Source: Phycisphaerales bacterium UBA2396 | GTDB lineage: Bacteria > Planctomycetota > Phycisphaerae > Phycisphaerales > UBA1924 | DNA: 64,000 nucleotides | Reading direction: 5' to 3' | NCBI GenBank assembly: GCA_002343325.1 | Contig: DDSG01000023.1 | Span: 1-64,000, forward strand | Shown here: positions 42,009-50,349 of the stretch, piece after piece | Numbering within the stretch: the first letter of the stretch is position 1 | Layout: every line of letters begins with the position of its first letter | Translations under genes and position numbers: made by a program | Notes under the pieces: generated by a model | Told to the model about the DNA's origin: nothing | The model's input: only the letters and a program-made list of their open reading frames with translations | The model's database searches: none

Positions 42009-42656
42009 ATGACCCCGAAGCCATCCGAATCCGGATCAAGTTCGTCCGAGTCTCAGGTGATTGTGCTCGCACACGCCGAGAGAGTGTGGAAGGCGGAGGA
42101 AGTCAACGCCAGCCGTCTTGCGTCGAAGGTCAGCCTCGTCACCGCAGGGATCACAGCGACTCTCGGATTCAAGCTCTTTGTTTCCGGCTCTGCGATCCCC
42201 TTCATCCTCACGCTCGGATGGATCAACAAGCTCGTGATTCTTGGCCTCGGCGCCCTTGCCGGTCTCTGTCTCATCAGATCCATTTGGATGGCCCTCGGCG
42301 TCAAAGTATCGAGGGAGCACTTTCTCCCGTGGCTGAAAGAGCTCTGGTCTTGGATCCCGCTGACACAAACCCGCATCAACCCACCTGAACAGACCTACTC
42401 GGCCTGCGAATTGCTTACCTTTACCGAACAAGAGCGTGAGGCCGTGCAGGAGGCCGACGCCTCCGACACACTCAAACTGGTGATTGCAAAGGTGGAGTTG
42501 GCGACCTCAGAACTCAGATTCAGGAACAGTGTGCGCAAATCGCGAATAGAATCATCGGAGAGGTGGTTCTTGACTGGACTGTTTGCACTCCTCATCAGTG
42601 CAGGCTGGTACGTGGTGCAGGTGCTCCGCGTTGGAGCGGGAGGTTCCGATGGGTAA
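42009..42656 (+). CDS. Membrane protein of unknown function, first gene of a two-gene cassette
   Basis: The 215-residue protein has a short polar start, then AHAERVWKAEEVNASRLASKV followed by hydrophobic helices at about residues 41-58 and 62-97. A ~85-residue cytoplasmic helical part follows (EREAVQEADASDTLKLVIAKV, ELRFRNSVRKSRIESSERWF), and one or two helices end near 190-206. The helix pairs joined by long amphipathic stretches recall membrane effectors of nucleotide-signalled defence systems (PycTM/SLATT-like). That is a shape similarity only. The base composition is less GC-rich at third positions than its neighbours. The stop overlaps the start of the next gene by 8 bp. Start: ATG at 42009, or the GTG just before. 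Confidence 0.6.
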   Translation: MTPKPSESGSSSSESQVIVLAHAERVWKAEEVNASRLASKVSLVTAGITATLGFKLFVSGSAIPFILTLGWINKLVILGLGALAGLCLIRSIWMALGVKVSREHFLPWLKELWSWIPLTQTRINPPEQTYSACELLTFTEQEREAVQEADASDTLKLVIAKVELATSELRFRNSVRKSRIESSERWFLTGLFALLISAGWYVVQVLRVGAGGSDG

Positions 42657-42837
42657 GCACACGTCAGGAGCACACGTCCAAACCGCTCTTGGGACTCCGA
42701 GTGCCGGTGTGCCGAGCAAATCGGAAGTCATCAAGAACATCGTGAGCAGCCTCAACAACGAGCGCGACAAGCTCGACCGTCGGACGCGGGATGTGACCAA
42801 AAAGAACGCGGCACACTGGCTTCGGATGTCGGTGTAA
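42649..42837 (+). CDS. Small protein overlapping the upstream membrane protein gene
   Basis: The 62-residue protein (start MGKHTSGAHVQTALG, later SEVIKNIVSSLNNERDKLDRR) has one central amphipathic helix and a basic C-terminus (TKKNAAHWLRMSV). It is not recognised. GGGAGG five bases upstream of the ATG at 42649, inside the last codons of the previous gene, indicates coupled translation. A small soluble partner of a membrane protein could be a regulator, activator or antidote. The convergent lepB gene ends 20 bp downstream. Confidence 0.6.
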   Translation: MGKHTSGAHVQTALGTPSAGVPSKSEVIKNIVSSLNNERDKLDRRTRDVTKKNAAHWLRMSV

Positions 42838-42857
42838 GCACAAGCGAAGTACGGTCG

Positions 42858-44702
42858 TTACCAGATCCACCGGACCCGGCCCGCGTCGATCATCGGGATC
42901 TTGGCGCCGAAGAGCTCACGCGACTGCACGGCGGGGAAGTAGACCAGGAAGGCCTTGCCCACCAGCAGCCGCTCGTTCACCACGCCCGGCGTGGGATCGA
43001 TCTGCGCGACCCACGGATCGGAGACGGTTGTCCAATACCGCCCGTCGGCCGAGTTGGGCGAGTTATCCCCGCAGACAAAGTACTGGTCCGGGCCCAGGAA
43101 GATGTTGTACCGGTCGGCCGGATACGAGGCGTTGCAGAAGTCCATCGCCAGCCCGCCCGAGGTCGCCTGAGGCCGAACCGGCTGGTAATAGATGTCGCGG
43201 TCCACACGCACGCGGTGCAGCGTCGCCGCCCCGGACAACTCGAACCACGGCTCGGGCTTGGAGTAGTTCCCGCCCACCGCGAAGGTCGGCGGACGGTTGG
43301 CGTTCCGCTCGGCCTCGTCGCGCGCGAGGACTTCCTCCAGCGTCATTCCCAAGGTATGACGAACCCGCTCGGCGAGCGACCACTCGTACCTGCCCGAGGC
43401 GGCCGGACGGTTGTTCACCCAGAGTTGCAGCGTCTGGTCGGCGTGCCAGAACTCGACATTCGTGACCTCGCCGGGCTTCATCACGCCTGCGAGCATCCCG
43501 TCCCCCTTGGCTTCCCAGCCAGCCTCGGGAGACTGCCCATCCACGATCGGTCTCATCTCCACCACGGCCTTGTACCCATCACCGGACGGGACCAACCGCC
43601 CGCGGAACTCGTGTCCGCGGGCCCGGATCACCGCCGAGAAGGTCATGCCCTGCTTCTCGGGCTGGACGCCGGCCGACAACCGGAGATCGGAGATCGGATA
43701 GAAGAGCACCTGCCCGCTGTTGTACGCGTCACCCGGCAGTGTCAGGCCCGTTGACTGGAACATCTCGTCGAAGGGGTAGGTATCGACGAGGTGCCAGCCG
43801 CGGCGCACTTTGTCGCGTGCGGCACGGGCCGTGTTGTGATCCATGAAGAACTGGCGATAGTCGAGGGCCTTGTCGGCGGTGGTATCCCACTTCAGCCGCG
43901 TCGGCGTGCCTCCCGAGTACGCGTACGACTGCCGACCCGCGATCTCCCATCCGGGATCAGCGGACACGAAAGGCCCAGCGAAGGGCTTGCCCGCCGGCGA
44001 CTTCGAGGGAATCACGCTGCTGTCAAAGAGAGTCCACCACAGCACCCGCTGCTCTCGCTCGGGTTTGGGGGCGGTCTTCCAGCCGTCAAGAAGCCATGAG
44101 TTGGTTCCCTCGGCCGGGCGATTCTCGCCTTCAAGAGGCCTGACGAAGACGTCGCCGTCGAAAAGTGCGATCTGCTCGTTGGGCTTTCCCACCATCCGCT
44201 TGATGAACGAGACTTCGGATTTGCCCGGCCACTTGAACACCACGACGTCGTAACGCCCGGGCTTGAAGATCGGCCACAGGTACCGGAGCACGAAGATCCG
44301 GTCGCCCGACCGCAGCGGCACACCCGATGTGAAGGTAACCTCTTCCTTCGTCAGCGGGTCCACCACTGTCACGGGGCCCATGTTGGTCCCGCCGAGCACG
44401 CCCCCCTGCTGCGGAAGCGGCACCGGGTTGTCGTCCCGCGTGCCGGCCGGCGCGTGGAACCAGTGATTGACCGCCCAATCGTGCCCGGAGGAGGGGTTGA
44501 TGAACCGCATGTGCGCCCCCAGCAGCGTGGGGGCCATCGAACCGGTCGGGATCACGTAAGGTTCGACGACAAAGCCACGAAACACGAACGCCAGCGCGAA
44601 CGCGATGATCAGCGAGGTCACCGTCTCCTTGATCCCGACGGGCTGGGGAGCCGAGGGAGAGGCGGGCTGTTGCGGGGGCGTGGTGCCTGAGGTATCGGAC
44701 AT
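42858..44702 (-). CDS. lepB: Signal peptidase I with a very large insertion
   Basis: The 614-residue protein is about twice the usual length. After a Pro/Ser-rich start it has a membrane helix at 28-45 and the catalytic serine in IPTGSMAPTL (S55). The general-base lysine lies in SFIKRMVGKP (K168), and the late box E GDNSPNSADGRYW is near 544. Between K168 and box E lie ~370 residues where most bacterial enzymes have ~50-100. Part of this insert (VEFWHADQTLQLWVNNRPAA) looks like a concanavalin-type lectin fold. It cleaves signal peptides of exported proteins at the membrane. The start at 44702 avoids an upstream frame without signal character. It ends the long leftward run that begins with nuoJ. 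Confidence 0.9.
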   Translation of the reverse strand: MSDTSGTTPPQQPASPSAPQPVGIKETVTSLIIAFALAFVFRGFVVEPYVIPTGSMAPTLLGAHMRFINPSSGHDWAVNHWFHAPAGTRDDNPVPLPQQGGVLGGTNMGPVTVVDPLTKEEVTFTSGVPLRSGDRIFVLRYLWPIFKPGRYDVVVFKWPGKSEVSFIKRMVGKPNEQIALFDGDVFVRPLEGENRPAEGTNSWLLDGWKTAPKPEREQRVLWWTLFDSSVIPSKSPAGKPFAGPFVSADPGWEIAGRQSYAYSGGTPTRLKWDTTADKALDYRQFFMDHNTARAARDKVRRGWHLVDTYPFDEMFQSTGLTLPGDAYNSGQVLFYPISDLRLSAGVQPEKQGMTFSAVIRARGHEFRGRLVPSGDGYKAVVEMRPIVDGQSPEAGWEAKGDGMLAGVMKPGEVTNVEFWHADQTLQLWVNNRPAASGRYEWSLAERVRHTLGMTLEEVLARDEAERNANRPPTFAVGGNYSKPEPWFELSGAATLHRVRVDRDIYYQPVRPQATSGGLAMDFCNASYPADRYNIFLGPDQYFVCGDNSPNSADGRYWTTVSDPWVAQIDPTPGVVNERLLVGKAFLVYFPAVQSRELFGAKIPMIDAGRVRWIW

Positions 44703-44736
44703 GGGCAACGATATCGGCTCGCCGGGCACTCCGCCC

Positions 44737-45405
44737 TTACCGACGGGGGGGCACGACCGGACGGGTCGCCCGGCGCACGGCGGCGGCGATCTCGGACGCA
44801 ATCTTCGAGGCCAGGCGGCGATCTTCTCCCAGATCCTCGAAGTACGCCGGAATCTCACCCCGGCGCTCGAGTTCCGGGTCCACCGTAAAGGTGCTGAGCC
44901 CGATTGACTTCGTGCCCGGGCGCCAACCCGGCCTCTGCAGGCGCTCCACCCGCACCGACACCCGCATCGCCACCCTGCCGCGATGCTCGAGCATGTCGGC
45001 GGGCATCACCGCGGGTTCGACGGGCACATCGACGATCTCGGCCGGCTCGTCTGGGGTTGAGCCCATCGCAGGCGCCGCCGACCCTTCGGGCAAAAACGAA
45101 ATCCTGACCCGCCGCTGCTGCTGCGAAGCCAGATCTTCGAGTTCCTGGTCGAAGCCCACCTGCTCGCGGTCCCAGGGTGTCGCGAGCCCCGACGTGGCCT
45201 TCGGACGCGTCGTCAGCACCCCGCCGCGCGCGTCGATCCGGTCCAGTTCGAACCGGTAGTCGCCCAGGACCTCCCGAGCGGCGTTGAAGGCCACCTCGTA
45301 CGTGCCCGCGCCGAGCCGAAACGCGGTCGGGCCGGCGGGCGGCGAAGACCGACACCCGGCCAACATCAGCACAAGGCACAGAACTATCAGAGGCATCGTC
45401 CTCAT
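44737..45405 (-). CDS. Lipoprotein of unknown function
   Basis: The 222-residue protein has a lipoprotein signal MPLIVLCLVLMLAGC (lipobox LAGC) and a mixed alpha/beta domain. It opens with RLGAGTYEVAFNAAREVLGDYRFELDRID in two adjoining pieces, a pattern seen in small envelope proteins with a DUF-type fold. The C-terminal part (GEDRRLASKIASEIAAAVRR) is a basic helix. No enzyme motif is seen. It lies 4 bp after the decarboxylase gene and 34 bp before lepB, so it belongs to the same transcript. A second in-frame ATG at 45396 is possible. Confidence 0.75.
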   Translation of the reverse strand: MRTMPLIVLCLVLMLAGCRSSPPAGPTAFRLGAGTYEVAFNAAREVLGDYRFELDRIDARGGVLTTRPKATSGLATPWDREQVGFDQELEDLASQQQRRVRISFLPEGSAAPAMGSTPDEPAEIVDVPVEPAVMPADMLEHRGRVAMRVSVRVERLQRPGWRPGTKSIGLSTFTVDPELERRGEIPAYFEDLGEDRRLASKIASEIAAAVRRATRPVVPPRR

Positions 45406-45409
45406 CGCG

Positions 45410-46936
45410 TCAGCCTAGCACCTCGTCGGCTCGCGTGGAGATCATCTCCCACAGCCGATCGATGTCCGGGGCCTGCGTCAGCGGCGACCCAACCGCGACC
45501 CGCAGCACGCACGACGGGCGGCGATCCTCTCCCAGCGGAACGACGGCATGGGTCAGGAAGGCCGCCCCGCCGCGGTTGATCCCGTCCATCACCTGCCTTT
45601 GCACCTCGTCGCTGGCACCACGAATCCGGAAGCACACCAGGTTCAGCGTCCGAGGCGTCACCACCTCAAACCGCGCGTCCGCCCGCATATGCTCCTCGAA
45701 CCTTGACGCCAGCCCGATCGTCCGGCGGATGTGGTCGCGAAGACCCGCCGCCCCGAACGCACGGATCACAAACCACAACTTGAGCGCCCGAAAGCGTCGC
45801 CCCAGCGGGATCTGCCAGTCTCGGTAGTCGATCACCGCGCCCGACTCGCTCGCCTGATTCCGCAAGTACGACGGCGTCACCGAGAGCGACTCGATCAGCG
45901 GCCGACGATCACGAACAAAGAAGCAGTCACAATCAAAGTTCGTCAGCAGCCACTTGTGCGGGTTGAAGCAGAACGAATCGGCCCGCTCGGCCCCGCGGAG
46001 CATGCCGCGATACTCCGGGCAGACCGCGGCGGCCCCGGCGTGGGCTGCGTCGACGTGGACCCAAGGCTTGGGCGCTCCCGTGGGCAACCGCTCGACCTGG
46101 TCCGCGATCAGATCGATGCGATCCATGGCTGTCGTGGCGGTCGTGCCGACGTTGGCGCAGACAAAGCAAGGCGTCAGCCCGGCTTCCACATCCTGCCTCA
46201 TCGCCTCGCCCAAAGCCGCGGGATTCATCGCCAGCTCGCGGTCCACCTCGACGAGGCGAACATGCCGATCGTCGTTGGCGTGGTCGGCGATCCCGGCGAT
46301 CATGGCCGCCTTGGCGATCGACGAATGGGCCTGGCTGCTCGCGTAGACGACGAACTCCGGGCGGCCGACCACACCCGCCCGCTGCCGATCGCGCCGTGCC
46401 CGATCCCGACCCGCCACCATCGCCGACAGCGTCGCCTCGCTCGCGGTCCCCTGGATCACCCCGCCGCCCCACCCGCCGCCCGGCGGCCCGCCGCTGACTT
46501 CCGGGCGGCTGTCGAAGCACTCGGGCAAGCCGAGCAGCTCGCGGAGCCAGTCCAGAACGCGGGTCTCAAGCTCCGTGCACGCGGGGCTGGTCAGCCACAG
46601 CATCCCCTGCACGCCGAGCCCGGCCGAGACCAGATCGCCCACAATGGCCGGCACCGAGATGTTCGCCGGGAAGTACGCGTAGAACCCCGGGTGCTGCCAG
46701 TGCGTGAGCCCCGGCACCACGATCGAGTCCAAGTCCGCGCGGATTTCCTCCCACAGGGACGCCCCGCCGGGCTGCTCGGGGGGGTGCGCCGGGAGCCGAC
46801 CGAGCACATCCCCGGGCCCGACCTGTGAGAGGACGGGACGTGCCGGAAGAGACCGCCAGTACTCCGAGATCCACCGGCCAAAGTCGGCCAAAAGATCGGA
46901 CAGATCGTGCGTTCCGCCCGGAGGATAGATCGTCAT
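45410..46936 (-). CDS. Group II PLP-dependent amino acid decarboxylase (aromatic-type)
   Basis: The 508-residue protein matches the DOPA/tyrosine/tryptophan decarboxylase family. The marks are THWQHPGFYAYFPANIS (near 78-94), LGVQGMLWLTSPACTELE, GVIQGTASEATLSAM (PLP phosphate loop), VHVDAAHAGAAAVCPE (cofactor Asp and Ala) and the PLP lysine in FNPHKWLLTNFDC (near 320). Substrate cannot be told between Phe, Tyr, DOPA or Trp. The product amine has no obvious downstream enzyme here. It follows the M3 peptidase gene by 5 bp and precedes a lipoprotein gene by 4 bp, so the three are co-transcribed. Confidence 0.93.
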   Translation of the reverse strand: MTIYPPGGTHDLSDLLADFGRWISEYWRSLPARPVLSQVGPGDVLGRLPAHPPEQPGGASLWEEIRADLDSIVVPGLTHWQHPGFYAYFPANISVPAIVGDLVSAGLGVQGMLWLTSPACTELETRVLDWLRELLGLPECFDSRPEVSGGPPGGGWGGGVIQGTASEATLSAMVAGRDRARRDRQRAGVVGRPEFVVYASSQAHSSIAKAAMIAGIADHANDDRHVRLVEVDRELAMNPAALGEAMRQDVEAGLTPCFVCANVGTTATTAMDRIDLIADQVERLPTGAPKPWVHVDAAHAGAAAVCPEYRGMLRGAERADSFCFNPHKWLLTNFDCDCFFVRDRRPLIESLSVTPSYLRNQASESGAVIDYRDWQIPLGRRFRALKLWFVIRAFGAAGLRDHIRRTIGLASRFEEHMRADARFEVVTPRTLNLVCFRIRGASDEVQRQVMDGINRGGAAFLTHAVVPLGEDRRPSCVLRVAVGSPLTQAPDIDRLWEMISTRADEVLG

Positions 46937-46941
46937 GGCGA

Positions 46942-48693
46942 TTACTCGGGCAGCTTGTCGAGCTCCGCCTCCACGCGGTCCGTCAGCCGCTTCACCGTCT
47001 CCGGGCCGAAATCAAACTTCAGCCCGGCCGCCTCGAACAGCCGGGGCAACGGGCGACTCCCGCCGAGCGACATGGCCTTGAGGTACAGCTCCACCGCCTC
47101 GCGGGGCGAGCGCTCCAGCGAGACAAGCCACAACTGCAACGCGCCGAGCTGAGCGATCCCGTACTCGATGTAGTAGAACGGCACGTTGAACAGGTGCAAC
47201 TGCCGATGCCACAAACTCTCGCGGATCGGTTCAAGCCCCGACCACTCCACGCCCGCTCCGAGCCGCTCGTCCAGATCGAGCCAGCAGCGCGTGCGCTGGT
47301 CGCGCGTGTGCTTCGGGTTCGCGTACACCCAGAACTGGAACGCGTCGATCTGGGCGATCCACGGCAGGATCGTGATGGACCTCAGCAATTGCTGCCGACG
47401 AGCACGCGCCAGGTCTTCCTCGCTCCGATACACCACGCCCATGTGAGGCATCGTGAGCATTTCCATCGACATGCTCGCGACCTCGCAGAACTCAATCGGC
47501 GCTGATCGATACGCCAGCAATGGCTCATGCTTCGCCAGCATGCTGTGGAACGCGTGCCCGGCCTCGTGCAGCATCACCGTCACGTCGTTCGACATGCCCG
47601 CCGCGTTCATGAAGATGAACGGCACGCGACGCCGTTCGAGCATCGATTGGTACCCGCCCGGCGCTTTGCCGCGGCGGCTATCCAGATCCAACGACTCGCC
47701 GGTCTTGACGCCCTTGGTGTTCGAGCCGTCACCCATCGAGGCGAGCATCTCGCCAAGACGCGGGTCCAGCCGACGCATCACCTCCACGCACTTGCTCTGC
47801 AGCTCACGCCCGTTCTCAAAGGGCCTCAGCGGCGGGCGGCCCTTCACGTCCACCGCCAGGTCCCAAGGCCTCAGCTGCGCCAGCGACAGCTTCTCACGCC
47901 GCTTCGCGCTCAATCGCCTGACCAGCGGCACCACCGCCTTCTCGCAGGCATCGTGGAACGCCCGGCACTCACGCTCGCCGTAATCGAACCGGTGCTTCTC
48001 CTTGAACGCATACGCGGTAAAGTCGCGGAAGCCCGCGTTGATTGCAACCTTGTGCCGCAGGGCGACCATCTGGTCATAGATCCCGTCGATCTCTTCGCGA
48101 TCGCGCATGCGGCGCTCGGCGACCGCTCGCCACGCCGCCTCTCGCACGCTGCGATCGGTTTCCTCCTGGTATCGGGCCATCTGGGGCAGCGTCCGCTCCT
48201 GACCCTGGAACTGCACCGACATCGCCCCCGACACCTGGTCGTACTTCTGCGACAGCAGCGCAAGCTCCGTCTGGATCGGGACGTTCTCGGCCCGGTACAG
48301 CTCCGCCTCCACCTTCACGCCACGCGTCAGAACCTCGTACCGATCCCCGGGTCGCGAGGGAAGCCCCAGCTTCTCCGAAAGCTCGGCCTGCCGACGATCA
48401 AGCTCGAACGACACGGGCTTGTACTTCGGCGGGATCGTCTCGATGAACGACGCGTACGCCGACTGGGCGCCCGCGTCCTCCGTGTCGCACGTCATATTGA
48501 TGTACAGGAGGTTGCCCGCCTCGGCGATCGCAGCCTCAAGCTCGCCCCGATCCACAAGCCAATCCTCAAGCTCGCTCTGCGTTCCCACGGGGCGGTCGAG
48601 CAGCGCGCGGGCCAGCGGCTCGATCGCTTCCCACCGGGTGCAATCAATCTGGGCCGGCACAAATCGCGTCTGAATGGGCGAAAGCGTCGTCAT
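46942..48693 (-). CDS. M3 family oligoendopeptidase F-like metallopeptidase
   Basis: The 583-residue cytosolic peptidase has the zinc motif MLHEAGHAFHSML (HExxH near residues 380-384) and the third ligand region IEFCEVASMSMEML, where E follows ~25 residues later. Helical domains around these match the M3B group. It degrades short peptides. The ATG at 48693 has AAAGGAA eight bases upstream. It follows nuoN by 42 bp and may be read from the same long transcript. Coupling of a peptidase, an amino acid decarboxylase and lepB to complex I genes has no evident metabolic logic and may be a strand-organisation effect. Confidence 0.93.
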   Translation of the reverse strand: MTTLSPIQTRFVPAQIDCTRWEAIEPLARALLDRPVGTQSELEDWLVDRGELEAAIAEAGNLLYINMTCDTEDAGAQSAYASFIETIPPKYKPVSFELDRRQAELSEKLGLPSRPGDRYEVLTRGVKVEAELYRAENVPIQTELALLSQKYDQVSGAMSVQFQGQERTLPQMARYQEETDRSVREAAWRAVAERRMRDREEIDGIYDQMVALRHKVAINAGFRDFTAYAFKEKHRFDYGERECRAFHDACEKAVVPLVRRLSAKRREKLSLAQLRPWDLAVDVKGRPPLRPFENGRELQSKCVEVMRRLDPRLGEMLASMGDGSNTKGVKTGESLDLDSRRGKAPGGYQSMLERRRVPFIFMNAAGMSNDVTVMLHEAGHAFHSMLAKHEPLLAYRSAPIEFCEVASMSMEMLTMPHMGVVYRSEEDLARARRQQLLRSITILPWIAQIDAFQFWVYANPKHTRDQRTRCWLDLDERLGAGVEWSGLEPIRESLWHRQLHLFNVPFYYIEYGIAQLGALQLWLVSLERSPREAVELYLKAMSLGGSRPLPRLFEAAGLKFDFGPETVKRLTDRVEAELDKLPE

Positions 48694-48735
48694 GGGGCGG
48701 TTCCTTTCGTCGACCGCCCATCGTACGTCACATGC

Positions 48736-50349
48736 TCAGGGGGTCGCCTCGAACCGGCCGTCCGCGGGCTTCTCCGTCGGCGTGCGGATCACGCCCCGAT
48801 CATCCCGCCGATCGGGCGTGCCAGCTCGGCCGCTCTGCGCGAACAGCCAACCCGACGCCGCCACCAGCAGCACCACGCCCGTCGCCGAGAGCACGCCGGC
48901 CGCCTGGCGCGAGGCGAAGGGTGCCACGTCCATCGGGGCCACGTCGCGATCCGGCGCTTCGAGGAACGACGCCTGCACAAGCCGCAGGTAGTAGAACGCC
49001 GCGATCGCCGAGTTGACGCCAAGCACGATCACCAGGGGAATCTCTCCCGCCGCGATCCCCGAGGTGAACAGGGGTACCTTGGCGAAGAAGCCGAGCAGGG
49101 GCGGGAAGCCCAGCAGCGACAGGGCGCACAGCACCATCACCCATCCGAGCACAGGGTGCGTCTTACACAAACCCTTGAGATCCGCGAAGCGATCGATCTC
49201 GATCGGTTCACCGTCCGCCTGGCGACGTTCGAGACACGCCAGCACCGCGAACGCGCCGGCATTCGTCACGCCGTACGCGAGCAGGTAGAACATGACGGCC
49301 GAGAGACCGTTCTCCGCGCCCGGGCCCGCGCCCGGGCCCGCGATCAGCCCGACGAGCATGTACCCGGAGTGGGCGATCGACGAGTACGCGAGCATCCGCT
49401 TGATCGACGTCTGCCAGATCGCCAGAACGTTCCCGACCGTCATCGTCAGGGCCGCCATGACCCACAGCGTCATGCGGATCTCGGGGGGCAGCGACTGACC
49501 CTCGGGCCCGTGCGTCCAGCCCACCGCGGCGGCGAGCAGCGCCATCGCGATGAAGCCCGCCGTCTTGGGCACGAACGCCAGGAATGCGGAGACCTGCGGC
49601 GCCGCGCCCTCGTACACGTCCGCCGTGTAGAAGTGCATCGGCACCGCCGCGATCTTGAACCCAAGCCCGATGAACGAGAGCAAAAGCCCGAGCATCGTGA
49701 TGCTGTTGACGCCCGACCGAGCGATCGATTCCGCGATCACGTTGAGATTCGTCGAGCCGGTCCCGCCGTAGATGAACACGAACCCCATCAGGAAGATGGC
49801 CGCGCCCATCGCGCCAAGGAAGAAGTACTTGACCGACGCCTCCTGCGACCTCGCACGGCTCGTCGAGATCGCCACCATGATGTAGCTCGGCAGGCTCGTC
49901 AGCTCGAGCGCCAGGAACAGCCACACCAGATCGCTCGCGCTCGCGCACAGCATCAGCCCCGTCAGGCTGAACAAGAAGAACGCGTAGAACTCAGCCCGGT
50001 TGGAACGCAGCGGATCGAACTTCTGCACGCCCGCCGCGATCCGGTCCTCGTCCGCACGGTCCACCGTGCCCGCCGCCAGCATCAGCAGCAGCAGGCCCAC
50101 ACCCGCGATCACCACCTTGGCGTACCGCGGCAGGTCCGGCAGCAGCGTCTGCCCACCCGGATGCGTCACCGCGTCCCCGTGCGGGGTCGTCAGCACCGCG
50201 AGCACCAGCGCCGCCAGCACCCCGAATCCCGACACCACCGCCGAGAGCTTCCGCGTCGGTCGGCTTGGCGACAGCCCCAGCACCATCACAACGCATGTCG
50301 TGACGAACAGGGCGATCTCCGGCCACAAATAGGCCAGACGTTCGATCAT
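48736..50349 (-). CDS. nuoN: NADH-quinone oxidoreductase subunit N
   Basis: The 537-residue polytopic membrane protein is one of the three antiporter-like proton pump subunits of complex I. About 14 helices and the conserved LEL (FLALELTSLPSYIMVA near 146) are visible. KYFFLGAMGAAIFLMG and the lysine/histidine-bearing half-helix region AVPMHFYTADVYEGAAP are family marks. The C-terminus has a ~35-residue polar tail beyond the last helix. Its ATG overlaps the nuoM stop (ATGA), so translation is coupled. Confidence 0.95.
   Translation of the reverse strand: MIERLAYLWPEIALFVTTCVVMVLGLSPSRPTRKLSAVVSGFGVLAALVLAVLTTPHGDAVTHPGGQTLLPDLPRYAKVVIAGVGLLLLMLAAGTVDRADEDRIAAGVQKFDPLRSNRAEFYAFFLFSLTGLMLCASASDLVWLFLALELTSLPSYIMVAISTSRARSQEASVKYFFLGAMGAAIFLMGFVFIYGGTGSTNLNVIAESIARSGVNSITMLGLLLSFIGLGFKIAAVPMHFYTADVYEGAAPQVSAFLAFVPKTAGFIAMALLAAAVGWTHGPEGQSLPPEIRMTLWVMAALTMTVGNVLAIWQTSIKRMLAYSSIAHSGYMLVGLIAGPGAGPGAENGLSAVMFYLLAYGVTNAGAFAVLACLERRQADGEPIEIDRFADLKGLCKTHPVLGWVMVLCALSLLGFPPLLGFFAKVPLFTSGIAAGEIPLVIVLGVNSAIAAFYYLRLVQASFLEAPDRDVAPMDVAPFASRQAAGVLSATGVVLLVAASGWLFAQSGRAGTPDRRDDRGVIRTPTEKPADGRFEATP

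Noticed and set aside
42009..42656. Naming the membrane protein as a Pycsar or SLATT effector
   Set aside because: Only the helix layout is similar; no cyclase gene is adjacent and no diagnostic motif is seen, so it was left as unknown.
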